Source: Vallitalea pronyensis
GTDB taxonomy: Bacteria; Bacillota; Clostridia; Lachnospirales; Vallitaleaceae
Direction of reading: 5' to 3'
DNA: 64,000 bases
Assembly: GCF_018141445.1 (NCBI RefSeq)
Contig: NZ_CP058649.1
Coordinates: 2,065,001 to 2,129,000 of the forward strand
Shown here: one piece after another, positions 7,971 through 16,056 of the stretch
How the letters are laid out: each line of letters opens with the position of its first letter
Numbering within the stretch: the first letter of the stretch is position 1
The notes under the pieces: generated by a model
Seen by the model: the letters and a program-made list of their open reading frames with translations, nothing else
Told to the model about the DNA's origin: nothing
Database searches by the model: none
Translations under genes and position numbers: made by a program

Positions 7971-9449
7971 ATGAGAAAACAGCTAAGAATAGGTATCTTA
8001 AGTATATTATGCATATTGGTATTAACGGCATGTGAAAAACACCAAGCAATGCTGCCTTCATTACAAGTGATAGGTGATCTTGAAGAGTGGATAAGTCTTC
8101 ATGAGGAATGGGGGAAGCTTGATAAATCAAACATTTCCTATAAGGATGCAACCATAGAAGCCGTGGAGCTATATGATTTCATTAGCTCATATCATGTCAT
8201 CTACCCTTCATTTGATGTAATACTAAAAGCAGAAGATGGTTTTATGGTTCGGTTGGATGGGGATACACTACGTGATACTTACATAGGCTATGCCACACAG
8301 AATGAATGGGTATATGTTTCAGAAAAGCATCCTGTTAACAGCAGCATAAAACATATCAAGGAAATCATTATCGTTAAGGAAGAAACAGAGCCGCCTAACC
8401 ATACCAAGGGTCTTAATATTATCCATCAGGATAAAACATTACATCTGTCCATGGGTGAGTTACTTACTCAGACTTATCAGGTATACCCTTATCATGATGG
8501 AGACACCAGCTATGAAATGAATGGTGAGACGGTAAGTGTCCGTGTGATGCAGGAAAAGAAAGTAATCCCATTAACAAGCATCATTACAGATGATAGACAT
8601 CATCTGCTCATAATGAATGAAGAAGGCCAGCATAGGTATGCAACAGATGTTGAAGGCTACATTGACATTGGACAAAACCAGGTGAATTATATGACACAAG
8701 ATGGATGTACTTATGTTAGAGATATAAAGGGGCTTATGGTGAATCCGCCCAATCACTCAGTTATGGATACCTATTATGATACACTCCACTTTCTAGAAAA
8801 TAATGAGAAGGTATTGATATTATTTCTAGATGGTTTTTCATATGCGCAGTATAGCCATATGAAAAACCATCTGCCACATTTGTTTTTGTCTCAGGTCGAA
8901 GAGGTACAAAAAGCAAGCACTGTTTATAAACCCGTAACCAATGCTGGATTTGCAGCTATGATTACTGGGAAAGAGCCCTATGTGAATGGTGTAGTCGATC
9001 GTAGTTATAGAGAGTTAAACGTGGCATCTATTTTTGACAAAGCAGAAGCCTTGCATAAAAAAAGTGTCCTTATAGAAGGGAATGCTTCCATATTAAATAC
9101 TTCTGTTAAACCCATACTTAATATTGATCACAACAAGGATGGCTATACGGATGATGAAATCTATCATACAGCAGCTAAAACATTACTGGATGGGAGCCAT
9201 GACTTAGCCCTGATACACTTTCACAGTATTGATGAAGTGGGCCATCGAGTAGGACATATCCACGACGACGTGATGGCACAAATACAAGTAGTCGATCACT
9301 ATGTTCAAGGATTGGTTAAAGATTGGCATGGTAAAGTGATTATCGTATCAGACCATGGCATGCACGATACAGCTGACGGTGGCAGCCACGGTGAGTTTAG
9401 AGTTGAAGATTTAATGGTACCCTATATTATCTTAGATGGTGGACAATAA
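7971..9449 (+). CDS. Lipoprotein: molybdopterin-fold-like domains fused to an alkaline-phosphatase-like domain
   Basis: A 492-residue lipoprotein (LILVLTAC-type signal: ILCILVLTAC). The N-terminal part (about residues 40-130) has the same domain as the preceding gene, including EDGFMVRL and the strand IGYATQNEWVYV; residues 145-250 look like a second, diverged copy. The C-terminal 220 residues are a type I phosphodiesterase/alkaline-phosphatase-superfamily domain: metal-binding LFLDGFS, NAGFAAMITG around the nucleophile, HFHSIDEVGH, SDHGMH and GSHGEF supply the expected Asp and His ligands. It should hydrolyse a phosphate mono- or diester outside the cell. The domain pairing is unusual. Starts GTG 7968 and ATG 7971 are both possible; GGAG at 7960-7963 fits 7971 better. 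Confidence 0.8.
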   Translation: MRKQLRIGILSILCILVLTACEKHQAMLPSLQVIGDLEEWISLHEEWGKLDKSNISYKDATIEAVELYDFISSYHVIYPSFDVILKAEDGFMVRLDGDTLRDTYIGYATQNEWVYVSEKHPVNSSIKHIKEIIIVKEETEPPNHTKGLNIIHQDKTLHLSMGELLTQTYQVYPYHDGDTSYEMNGETVSVRVMQEKKVIPLTSIITDDRHHLLIMNEEGQHRYATDVEGYIDIGQNQVNYMTQDGCTYVRDIKGLMVNPPNHSVMDTYYDTLHFLENNEKVLILFLDGFSYAQYSHMKNHLPHLFLSQVEEVQKASTVYKPVTNAGFAAMITGKEPYVNGVVDRSYRELNVASIFDKAEALHKKSVLIEGNASILNTSVKPILNIDHNKDGYTDDEIYHTAAKTLLDGSHDLALIHFHSIDEVGHRVGHIHDDVMAQIQVVDHYVQGLVKDWHGKVIIVSDHGMHDTADGGSHGEFRVEDLMVPYIILDGGQ

Positions 9450-9470
9450 GGAGAGAGGAGTGCAGGGAAT

Positions 9471-9992
9471 ATGAAAAAGAGTACGATGATGATAACAGGT
9501 ATCATGGTCTTTTTAGTGCTGGTTGTAGGGATCACAGCTTATCTAAACCAAGAAAATGCAGCTAGAAAAACCAAGCTAAATGATGATGCCATCTTTACTA
9601 TTTATGATGATGGGCAACAGATTGCTGCTTATAATATGGTGGAGATTCAAGCCATGGGGGAAGAACGTTTTCAAGCTCATTTAAAAACAAATGGCAAAGA
9701 CCCCATTCCTTATACGTATACAGGTGTACTGTTAAAGACTATCCTTGAAAAGGCTAAGGTATGTTTCCAAGGGAAGACATCAGTTATTGTTTCTGCTATT
9801 GATGGGTATGTAGTATCTGTTAGTACGGATAAAGTCATGGAAGATGATAATGTCTATTTAGCTTACATGCGGGAGGGTGAATTAATTGGAACCAGAGAAG
9901 ATGGCGGGAAAGGTCCCTATCAGATGATTATTAGAAAAGACGCGTTTAGCCAGTATTGGTGTAAATATGCTTATTCAGCTGAACTGAAGTAG
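9471..9992 (+). CDS. Exported single-domain molybdopterin-fold-like protein
   Basis: A 173-residue protein with an N-terminal membrane anchor or signal (TMMITGIMVFLVLVVGITAYL) and one domain. The pattern YTGVLLKTILEKAKV, SAIDGYVVSVS, DNVYLAYMREGELI, DGGKGPYQMII and QYWCKY follows the C-terminal part of sulfite-oxidase-like molybdopterin domains (GVPL..LL..AG, DGY, LAY.MNG, GGP.R). Two cysteines (KVCF and YWCK) are present but are not at the position I would expect for the molybdenum ligand. This is the best-preserved copy of the domain that is repeated in the two preceding genes, suggesting the operon's domains arose from such a unit. The gene starts 21 bases after the phosphatase-like gene, with GAGAGGAG upstream. 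Confidence 0.75.
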   Translation: MKKSTMMITGIMVFLVLVVGITAYLNQENAARKTKLNDDAIFTIYDDGQQIAAYNMVEIQAMGEERFQAHLKTNGKDPIPYTYTGVLLKTILEKAKVCFQGKTSVIVSAIDGYVVSVSTDKVMEDDNVYLAYMREGELIGTREDGGKGPYQMIIRKDAFSQYWCKYAYSAELK

Positions 9993-10073
9993 TTGAAGTG
10001 ACGTTTGGTGAGTCAATATTGGATTTATGTAATGGGGATAGATGTAAATATCAATGTACATAGGAGGTAAGGG

Positions 10074-10832
10074 ATGAAGGTTTTTTCTGTTGTAGGGTAT
10101 ACCAAGTCTGGCAAAACAACAACCATTGAGAGCATAATTAGGGAGCTTAAGAAACGCCGTTATTCCGTTGGAACCGTAAAAGATATCCATTATGAACAAT
10201 TTGAAATGGATACAGAAGGGTCAAATACCCATCGGCATAAACAAGCAGGTGCAGAACTGATTACAGCAAGAGGTTTTCACGAAACGGATATACTTTTTCA
10301 AGAAAGGTTAGGTATTCATCGTATAGCCAGCTTTTATGATGTGGATTATTTAATTCTTGAGGGGGTCAGTGACTCTATTGTCCCCAAAATCGTAACAGCT
10401 GATAAAGTCAGTGACATCGAAGAAAAATGGGATGATACCACATTCCTCATTTCTGGAAAAATTGCTGATGTCATGGATGACTATAAAGGTTATGAAGCTA
10501 TAAGTGCTATAAAAAATGTGAGCAGACTTGTGGATATCATTGAAGAGAAGACCTTTGAACTCTTACCTGATTATGATGAAGCCTGTTGTAACGCTTGTGG
10601 TTATAGCTGTAGAGAACTATGTAAACGCATTTTAAAAGGTCAGAAGAAAAGACAGGACTGTGTCATAGGACAGGGACACATCACCTTAAAGATAAATGGT
10701 CAAGTCATCACCATGGTACCTTTTGTTCAAAAGATATTAAAAAATGCGATACTTGGTGTTGTAGGGGAGTTAGAGGGCTATACGTCCAATGGCACCATTA
10801 CAATAGATATGCAAAATGATAAGTATGATTGA
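10074..10832 (+). CDS. mobB: Molybdopterin-guanine dinucleotide biosynthesis protein MobB
   Basis: A 252-residue cytoplasmic P-loop protein. Walker A GYTKSGKTTTIESII at residues 8-22 and the region VGTVKDIHYEQFEMDTEGSNT match MobB, which binds GTP and assists MobA in attaching GMP to molybdopterin. The C-terminal extension (about residues 165-252) has CCNACGYSCRELCKRI followed by MVPFVQKILKNAILG; this cysteine-rich tail is found in clostridial MobB proteins and may bind a metal or Fe-S centre. TAGGAGGTAAGG lies directly upstream of ATG 10074. The gap of 81 bases from the previous gene has no terminator, so it is probably in the same operon. No MobA, MoeA or molybdoenzyme catalytic subunit is present in the window. 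Confidence 0.88.
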   Translation: MKVFSVVGYTKSGKTTTIESIIRELKKRRYSVGTVKDIHYEQFEMDTEGSNTHRHKQAGAELITARGFHETDILFQERLGIHRIASFYDVDYLILEGVSDSIVPKIVTADKVSDIEEKWDDTTFLISGKIADVMDDYKGYEAISAIKNVSRLVDIIEEKTFELLPDYDEACCNACGYSCRELCKRILKGQKKRQDCVIGQGHITLKINGQVITMVPFVQKILKNAILGVVGELEGYTSNGTITIDMQNDKYD

Positions 10833-10978
10833 TTCTAATAAAAAAGTTAGCATATCTGATTATTAATCATGTACCACATAACAATACTGCAATTGAAAAA
10901 GCCGATAAAAAATTATATAATACATACCATAGTAAGAACCCAGTCAACATATGTGACATGATGATAGGAGGACTTATA

Positions 10979-11251
10979 ATGGAAGTGATGGTTGTTATAT
11001 TTATTGTTATAGGAATAGGTATCTATTTTCTAAACGTCGTGGGACACGAAGCAAAGATTAAAAGACAAATAGAGTCCATGGGTGGCAGGTTATTAAGTTA
11101 TGAAAGACGCAACTTTTTTTCGGGCATTGGTCCTTTTCATGTCGTGGGCAGAGGGCGTATGGTTTATAGAATAGACTATGAAGTGAATGGTGTTATGAAA
11201 GAAGGCTGGGTACGATTTGGTAGTCTTTTTGGACCAGATTGGCGATTATAA
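10979..11251 (+). CDS. Small single-pass membrane protein, function unknown
   Basis: A 90-residue protein with one membrane helix (MEVMVVIFIVIGIGIYFLNVV) and a basic soluble tail containing YRIDYEVNGVMKEGWVRFGSLFGPDW. The tail looks like a short beta-rich DUF3592-like domain, but I cannot name it. Start 10979 has AGGAGG 6-7 bases upstream; an open frame extends 50 codons further upstream but overlaps mobB and lacks a binding site. It may belong to the end of the mobB operon or be transcribed alone. Confidence 0.65.
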   Translation: MEVMVVIFIVIGIGIYFLNVVGHEAKIKRQIESMGGRLLSYERRNFFSGIGPFHVVGRGRMVYRIDYEVNGVMKEGWVRFGSLFGPDWRL

Positions 11252-11340
11252 TTTTATGCGTATAGGATTAAAATCCTCTTAATGAAGAATCATTCCATGG
11301 AGCACCTCATAGCTTTTGCATTATTTCTATAAAAAAAGTA

Positions 11341-11369
11341 TTGTACATATTTTCTTTATTCGTTATACT
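11341..11369 (+). promoter_or_regulatory. Promoter for the 2H phosphoesterase gene
   Basis: TTGTAC (11341-11346) and TATACT (11364-11369) are 17 bases apart, 56 bases before the start codon. Confidence 0.6.
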
Positions 11370-11424
11370 TACATAAATATTATTTGAGCGCTATTGATCA
11401 TATTAACAAAAAGGAGGGCTTAAC

Positions 11425-11979
11425 ATGTATGCAATTGAATTATTCTTTTCAGAAGAGGTAGAAGACTATGTGAGAAGAAAGTGGAAGGAAATATCGTTGA
11501 ATCACATAGCATCCAGCTTATATGACATGGAAGGTACTCGACCGCATGTATCCTTAGCATTATACAATGATTTAGAGGATTTACAAGAATTCCAACAGCA
11601 TTTTTCTGAGTATTATAAAGGATATGGTGATACCATTGAACTTAAATTTGATATCATCGGGACGTTTCCAACAACTGGAACTGTATTTTTAAAGCCGACC
11701 ATTACAACAGAACTATTGGATTTTCATAAGGCATATCACAATAATTTTCAACAATATCATAACCAAAGTCAATATTATATCCCTGGTAACTGGGACGCTC
11801 ATTGTACCTTTGCATTTGGTTTAGATAATAACGCTATAACCGATGTTATAAATTATCTGCTAAAAGATTTTAAACCATTGAAAGGACATATCGTTGAAAT
11901 AGGGGTTGTTGAGGTATTACATGATGGCCATCAATATGTTTCTGCTAAAACACTATTTTCAGAGAGATTAGTGCCATAG
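11425..11979 (+). CDS. 2H phosphoesterase / 2'-5' RNA ligase family protein
   Basis: A 184-residue cytoplasmic protein. The two signature H-x-T/S motifs of the 2H superfamily are present: RPHVSLALY near residue 45 and DAHCTFAFG near residue 128, giving the catalytic histidine pair. Family members (LigT/ThpR, YjcG) hydrolyse 2',3'-cyclic phosphates or join/cleave 2'-5' RNA bonds; the true substrate is usually unknown. AAAGGAGGG precedes ATG 11425. An HD-domain hydrolase gene follows after 11 bases with its own AGGAGG, so the two are co-transcribed and could act in the same nucleotide or RNA-end processing step. Confidence 0.82.
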   Translation: MYAIELFFSEEVEDYVRRKWKEISLNHIASSLYDMEGTRPHVSLALYNDLEDLQEFQQHFSEYYKGYGDTIELKFDIIGTFPTTGTVFLKPTITTELLDFHKAYHNNFQQYHNQSQYYIPGNWDAHCTFAFGLDNNAITDVINYLLKDFKPLKGHIVEIGVVEVLHDGHQYVSAKTLFSERLVP

Positions 11980-11990
11980 AGGAGGTTAAT

Positions 11991-12554
11991 ATGACACGTG
12001 AAGAAGCGTTATTCTTATTAAAAAAACATGTAAAGACAGACCGGGTTTTGCGACATTCATTAGCCGTTGAGGCAGCTATGATGGCTTATGCGAGAAAATT
12101 TGGTGAGGATGAGCATGAGTGGGGTTTATTGGGATTACTTCATGATATTGATTTTGAAGCATATCCGGACGAGCATCCTCATCATGCACCAGAATTGTTA
12201 AAGGATACAGATTTAGATGATGATTTTATTCAATCTATTTTATCCCATGGTTCTCATTCAAGTATACCCCGAGATACGAAACAACGCCAATGCCTCCATG
12301 CCGTAGATGAAATGGCAAGTTTCATTATAGCCGTTGCCTTAATGCGGCCAACAAGGCTTGAAGGTTTAAAAGCAAAGTCTGTTAAGAAAAAGATGAAAAC
12401 CAAGACGTTTGCTAAGGCTGTTGACCGTGAAGAATTAGTTGCATCTATAGAACCCCTTGGTATTGAATTTGCTGAACATGTGGACATTATCGTCAAAGGG
12501 TTAATGGAACATGAAGCAAAGATTCAAAAGGAAGGGTATAGTTTATTAGGGTAG
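11991..12554 (+). CDS. HD-domain phosphohydrolase
   Basis: A 187-residue HD-superfamily protein. The metal-binding residues are visible: LRHSLAVEAAM (first His), LLGLLHDIDFEAYPDEHPHH (HD pair followed by further His) and a late Asp in HAVDEMASF. This arrangement is that of the HDIG-related hydrolases often annotated as hydrolase or tRNA-nucleotidyltransferase-like HD protein, acting on phosphate esters of nucleotides. The C-terminal part (KAKSVKKKMKTKTFAKAVDR) is strongly basic. GAGGAGGTTAAT precedes the ATG; the gene is in an operon with the 2H phosphoesterase and ends at a clear terminator. Confidence 0.85.
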   Translation: MTREEALFLLKKHVKTDRVLRHSLAVEAAMMAYARKFGEDEHEWGLLGLLHDIDFEAYPDEHPHHAPELLKDTDLDDDFIQSILSHGSHSSIPRDTKQRQCLHAVDEMASFIIAVALMRPTRLEGLKAKSVKKKMKTKTFAKAVDREELVASIEPLGIEFAEHVDIIVKGLMEHEAKIQKEGYSLLG

Positions 12555-12582
12555 TAGAAAAAATAAATATGTCAACACATGA

Positions 12583-12620
12583 AGAGGTTGTCTTATTTCC
12601 TTATATAAGACAGCCTTTTT
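12583..12620 (+). terminator. Rho-independent terminator (GGCTGTCT family)
   Basis: AGGTTGTCTTA (12585-12595) pairs with TAAGACAGCCT (12606-12616), then TTTTT. It closes the 2H/HD operon. Confidence 0.85.
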
Positions 12621-12762
12621 GCCTTAGTAAAATACACAAAATAGTACAAAATTGAACAGGATACTGCTAGAAAAAGAAGCCAGAATTCGTTAAACTTATA
12701 GTAAGAAAATAACAGTAGTGTTCGATACAATTAATCGGTTAAAAAGATGGTAGGTGCTCGAT

Positions 12763-13689
12763 ATGACAAAGGTGTATCTGATAACAGGATTTTTAGGTTC
12801 TGGGAAAACAACATTCCTTCAAAATCAATTGAAAAGTAATACCCATAAAACGGGTGTTCTCATGAATGAATTTGGTAAAACCAGCATTGATGGCACATTG
12901 ATTCAAGATGATAACATGGACATGATTGAATTGACCAACGGCTCTATTTTTTGCAGCTGTCTAAAAGACCATTTTATAGAAGGTCTAAGGGAGCTTATAT
13001 CAAAAGAGCTGGATTGTATTTATATTGAGAGTTCAGGGCTTGCAGACCCATCCAACATGTTGACCATTATGGCGTTATTAAAAAGCCAGTGTTCACAAGA
13101 GTTTTCTTATGAAGGTTCCATATGTATCATTGATTGTCTGCATTTTCTAAAAGAATATGAGATGATGGTAAGTGTTGCTAATCAGGTTCGTCACAGCCAA
13201 ACCATTATTTTAAATAAAACCGATCTGATTGATGAAGCAACAAAGGATAAGATTAGAAAAATCATTGTTGAACTCAATCATCAAGCAAAGCTTATTGAAA
13301 CCACTTATGGGCAAGTGGATGCCACAGAACTTAATATTGGTCACGCATTTAGTCAACAACCAGGTGAAACATCCAACACAGAAAGTAACCGTCCTAGAAC
13401 GTTAACACTGATGTTTAACCAAGAAAATGTGAAGATAGAAGACGTCATGCAGCTATTTGAACAGATTAAACCTTTCTGTCATCGCATAAAGGGATTATTA
13501 AGCTTAGACCACATCACGTATAAAATAGATGGGGTACAGGACCATCTAAAGGTATGTGAGTATAACGACCCCAGTGAAGACAATAATAAAATTGTACTTA
13601 TATCCAATGTAGGTACGAAACTCATCACACGTATACAAGAAATGATGCCCGATGCTTTAAAAGGGCAAGTGGATATTAAAATGGAATAA
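12763..13689 (+). CDS. CobW/P47K-family GTPase with altered metal motif
   Basis: A 308-residue G3E GTPase. Walker A GFLGSGKTT is at residues 8-16, Walker B and the following switch at YIESSGLADP, and the guanine motif at NKTDLID. CobW-family proteins (CobW, YeiR, ZNG1, HypB relatives) insert or chaperone metals such as zinc or cobalt. The usual CxCC metal site after NG is changed: here it reads NGSIFCSCLKD, so the first two cysteines are Ser and Phe and a cysteine appears two residues further. A conventional C-terminal CobW domain follows (about residues 215-305). ATG 12763 is preferred (TAGGTG upstream); GTG 12754 is an alternative. No Zur-box, cobalamin riboswitch or metal transporter is adjacent, so the metal cannot be predicted. 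Confidence 0.85.
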   Translation: MTKVYLITGFLGSGKTTFLQNQLKSNTHKTGVLMNEFGKTSIDGTLIQDDNMDMIELTNGSIFCSCLKDHFIEGLRELISKELDCIYIESSGLADPSNMLTIMALLKSQCSQEFSYEGSICIIDCLHFLKEYEMMVSVANQVRHSQTIILNKTDLIDEATKDKIRKIIVELNHQAKLIETTYGQVDATELNIGHAFSQQPGETSNTESNRPRTLTLMFNQENVKIEDVMQLFEQIKPFCHRIKGLLSLDHITYKIDGVQDHLKVCEYNDPSEDNNKIVLISNVGTKLITRIQEMMPDALKGQVDIKME

Positions 13690-13714
13690 AGGGTACAAGT
13701 GTAAGTTAATGCAA

Positions 13715-13751
13715 CAGCTGATAAGAGAAAAATAAAGCTTATCAGCTTTTC
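13715..13751 (+). terminator. Rho-independent terminator after the CobW gene
   Basis: AGCTGATAAG (13716-13725) pairs perfectly with CTTATCAGCT (13738-13747), followed by TTTT. Confidence 0.85.
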
Positions 13752-13792
13752 TATGTACTTTTTTAATCAAATTTGCTATCTTAAAGGTCATA

Positions 13793-13821
13793 TTGAAATT
13801 ATAATAAGCATGGCTTATAAT
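13793..13821 (+). promoter_or_regulatory. Promoter of the WYL regulator gene
   Basis: TTGAAA (13793-13798) and TATAAT (13816-13821) are spaced by 17 bases; the start codon is 122 bases downstream. Confidence 0.65.
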
Positions 13822-13942
13822 GAATCCATGGATTATGTGCTTGATTTATATCATTGTATTTACTGAAAGTATAATGTTCAGGTAATAATGACAATAACAA
13901 ATACAATGATGAAGAGAAATAACTAAAAAAAGAGGAACGTAC

Positions 13943-14887
13943 ATGAAAAAGCTAGAACGCCTTACAGGCATTATCTATGCCTTAAAAGAAAATAAAAAAA
14001 TGACGGCTAAAGCATTAGCCGACTTTTTTGAGGTTAGTGAGCGTACCATTTATAGAGATATGGATGCTTTAGCCCAGCTAAAAGTGCCCATTGTATCCTA
14101 TGAAGGTTATGAAGGTGGTTACCGAATACAGGATAACTATTTTCTACCCAGCCTGCGTCTTGATGATAAAGAAATATTATATCTACTCCTATGTATCCAA
14201 GCAGGTAAAGCTATAAAAGTACCCAATATGGATAAAACTTCTGAGACATTGACACATAAACTACTCAATATGCTGGATGAGCAAAAAAAAGAACAATTTC
14301 AAAAAATACTCCTCAGGGTAGGCCTTAACATGGAAAGAATATTACCAGATTGTTACTGTGATGGTTTATTTGAAGGTATCATTGAGAGTTTTATGACTTA
14401 TAAAGACTTAATCATGACTTACTATACACCGTTAAGAAATGAGCAGATTAAAAGAAGGGTGACACCTTATCGCCTGATGTTTAATAGTGGTGGATGGTTT
14501 TTATATGGTTACTGTCACCTTAGAAAAGGTGACCGCTGTTTTCGATTAGATAGAATCAAAGAGATAGCATTATCACATATGGATTATACTCAAAGAGTTG
14601 TGGATGCTTATAATCATAAATTAAAACAATCACATAAAAAATATAAAGTTCGGCTGGAAATGGATAAGCACCTGTATGAAGTGATGAAAAACGATGCGAT
14701 ACTGTATAATGGTGACATGATTAAGCTTAGAGAAAAGGTAGAAATAACTGTAGAAACGGATTATTTGATTGAATACATCTTATTAGCTATCGAAAATCAT
14801 GATGAAGTAACAATTTTAGAACCTAGGGAATGTATTGATAGCATTAAAGCCTGTTGTCACAAAACTTTACAGAAGTATAATCAATAG
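13943..14887 (+). CDS. HTH/WYL-domain transcriptional regulator (YafY/DeoR type)
   Basis: A 314-residue cytoplasmic regulator. The N-terminal winged helix-turn-helix (residues 1-60) contains TAKALADFFEVSERTIYRDMD, a typical DNA-recognition unit of this class. The WYL domain lies at about residues 140-215 (MTYYTPLRNEQ, RVTPYRLMFNSGGWFLYGYC, FRLDRIKEI); WYL domains bind small ligands or single-stranded nucleic acid and modulate DNA binding. A WCX-like C-terminal part follows. The gene stands alone between two terminators with its own promoter, so its targets cannot be inferred from the neighbourhood; autoregulation is possible. Confidence 0.9.
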   Translation: MKKLERLTGIIYALKENKKMTAKALADFFEVSERTIYRDMDALAQLKVPIVSYEGYEGGYRIQDNYFLPSLRLDDKEILYLLLCIQAGKAIKVPNMDKTSETLTHKLLNMLDEQKKEQFQKILLRVGLNMERILPDCYCDGLFEGIIESFMTYKDLIMTYYTPLRNEQIKRRVTPYRLMFNSGGWFLYGYCHLRKGDRCFRLDRIKEIALSHMDYTQRVVDAYNHKLKQSHKKYKVRLEMDKHLYEVMKNDAILYNGDMIKLREKVEITVETDYLIEYILLAIENHDEVTILEPRECIDSIKACCHKTLQKYNQ

Positions 14888-14919
14888 ATGAAGACTAGAA
14901 ATAGGATTTTTTCATTAAT

Positions 14920-14956
14920 AAAACAACTCTGACATGACCTTGTCAGAGTTGTTTTG
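14920..14956. terminator. Symmetrical terminator after the WYL regulator
   Basis: AAAACAACTCTGACA pairs with TGTCAGAGTTGTTTT around a 6-base loop. A-run on one side and T-run on the other would let it act in both directions. Confidence 0.88.
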
Positions 14957-15053
14957 TTAAAATAAGAAAAGCAGAGTGTAAGGTAATGTAAAAGACAAAG
15001 AATATAAAGAGATGATAATTCTATCTGAGTAATTTAAAGGAAAAGGTGATAAA

Positions 15054-15863
15054 ATGAATGATAAGGCATTAAAAGAATTCTTGGCACCTATTCGTGATAA
15101 CGAATGGAAGATACCTGCTGACATCAACAACGACGCATTATTGGAAGACTTGCTAACACATATTGGTCATATTGATCCTGTATTAAGGGATCATTTAGTG
15201 CTTGAATGTCTATGGACGTTAATTGATAAGGACTACCTTTCAGACGATAAACAAAAATGGCTATTGGAACAGCTTATGTCAGAAAAATACCTCTTCTATG
15301 GTGTAGGTAAAGAAGATAATGATTCTGTCTTTACTCGAACGTTTTCAGTGCTTATCGTAGGAGTATTGGGGTATAAACTTCAAGATTTTGACTATCATGC
15401 CGTATTAGAACCGCTGATAAGATATGGCTATGAAGAAGTGGATTATAGAGGATATGTACAAGGTAAAGGATGGGCACATGCAACAGCACATTTATCCGAT
15501 GCACTCAACAGCTTTGCACAGCATCAACAAGTTACGGAGATGGAATTAAAGAAACTACTAGCTTTAATTCAAGCAAAAATTGGAGTCAGTAAGTACGGTT
15601 ATATCCATGGTGAAGATGAAAGAATGGCAAGAACAACAGAAACCATATTTAGAAATGACCAGTTGAACAAAGTAGATATCATTAACTGGGTAAAAAGCTT
15701 TAAAAAGGAAGAAGGAGATTATGATGTTGTCTGTCTTAAGAATGGCAATGTAAAAAACTTTCTAAGAAGCTTATATTTTAGATTAAGAAAATCAGGATAT
15801 GATCGTGAGATTATTGACGTAATAGACAATGTTATGATTGAAGAGTTTTCAGTAAGGTATTAA
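15054..15863 (+). CDS. DUF2785-family protein
   Basis: A 269-residue, mostly helical cytoplasmic protein. The pattern LRDHLVLECLW, YFYGxG-like LFYGVGKEDNDSVFTRTFS and VQGKGWAHATAHLSDAL is that of DUF2785, a family of unknown function common in Firmicutes. The conserved GWAHATAHLSD stretch (about residues 140-150) with two histidines and an aspartate suggests a possible active or metal site, but no reaction is established. AAAGGAAAAGGTG precedes the ATG. It is flanked by terminators and appears monocistronic. Confidence 0.8.
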   Translation: MNDKALKEFLAPIRDNEWKIPADINNDALLEDLLTHIGHIDPVLRDHLVLECLWTLIDKDYLSDDKQKWLLEQLMSEKYLFYGVGKEDNDSVFTRTFSVLIVGVLGYKLQDFDYHAVLEPLIRYGYEEVDYRGYVQGKGWAHATAHLSDALNSFAQHQQVTEMELKKLLALIQAKIGVSKYGYIHGEDERMARTTETIFRNDQLNKVDIINWVKSFKKEEGDYDVVCLKNGNVKNFLRSLYFRLRKSGYDREIIDVIDNVMIEEFSVRY

Positions 15864-15934
15864 GTCTGTAAGAATAAATGAGCGTTTAATACAACATAAC
15901 CTTAGTATAATACTTGGTTTAATATGAACAAAAT

Positions 15935-15972
15935 TGCCATAAGAAAAGTAGCTTTCTTATGGTCTTTTTTTT
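15935..15972 (+). terminator. Rho-independent terminator after DUF2785 gene
   Basis: GCCATAAGAAA (15935-15945) pairs with TTTCTTATGGT (15953-15963), followed by eight T. Confidence 0.88.
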
Positions 15973-16056
15973 GTTTATTGGGCAGGAAATAGACCGTGAA
16001 GTTTGATGTATTAATACATACTTCTCAAAATATATATAATACTGGGGGATGATTAG

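Noticed and set aside
10829..10978. N-terminal extension of the 90-residue membrane protein
   Set aside because: It overlaps mobB, has no binding site, and AGGAGG precedes ATG 10979.
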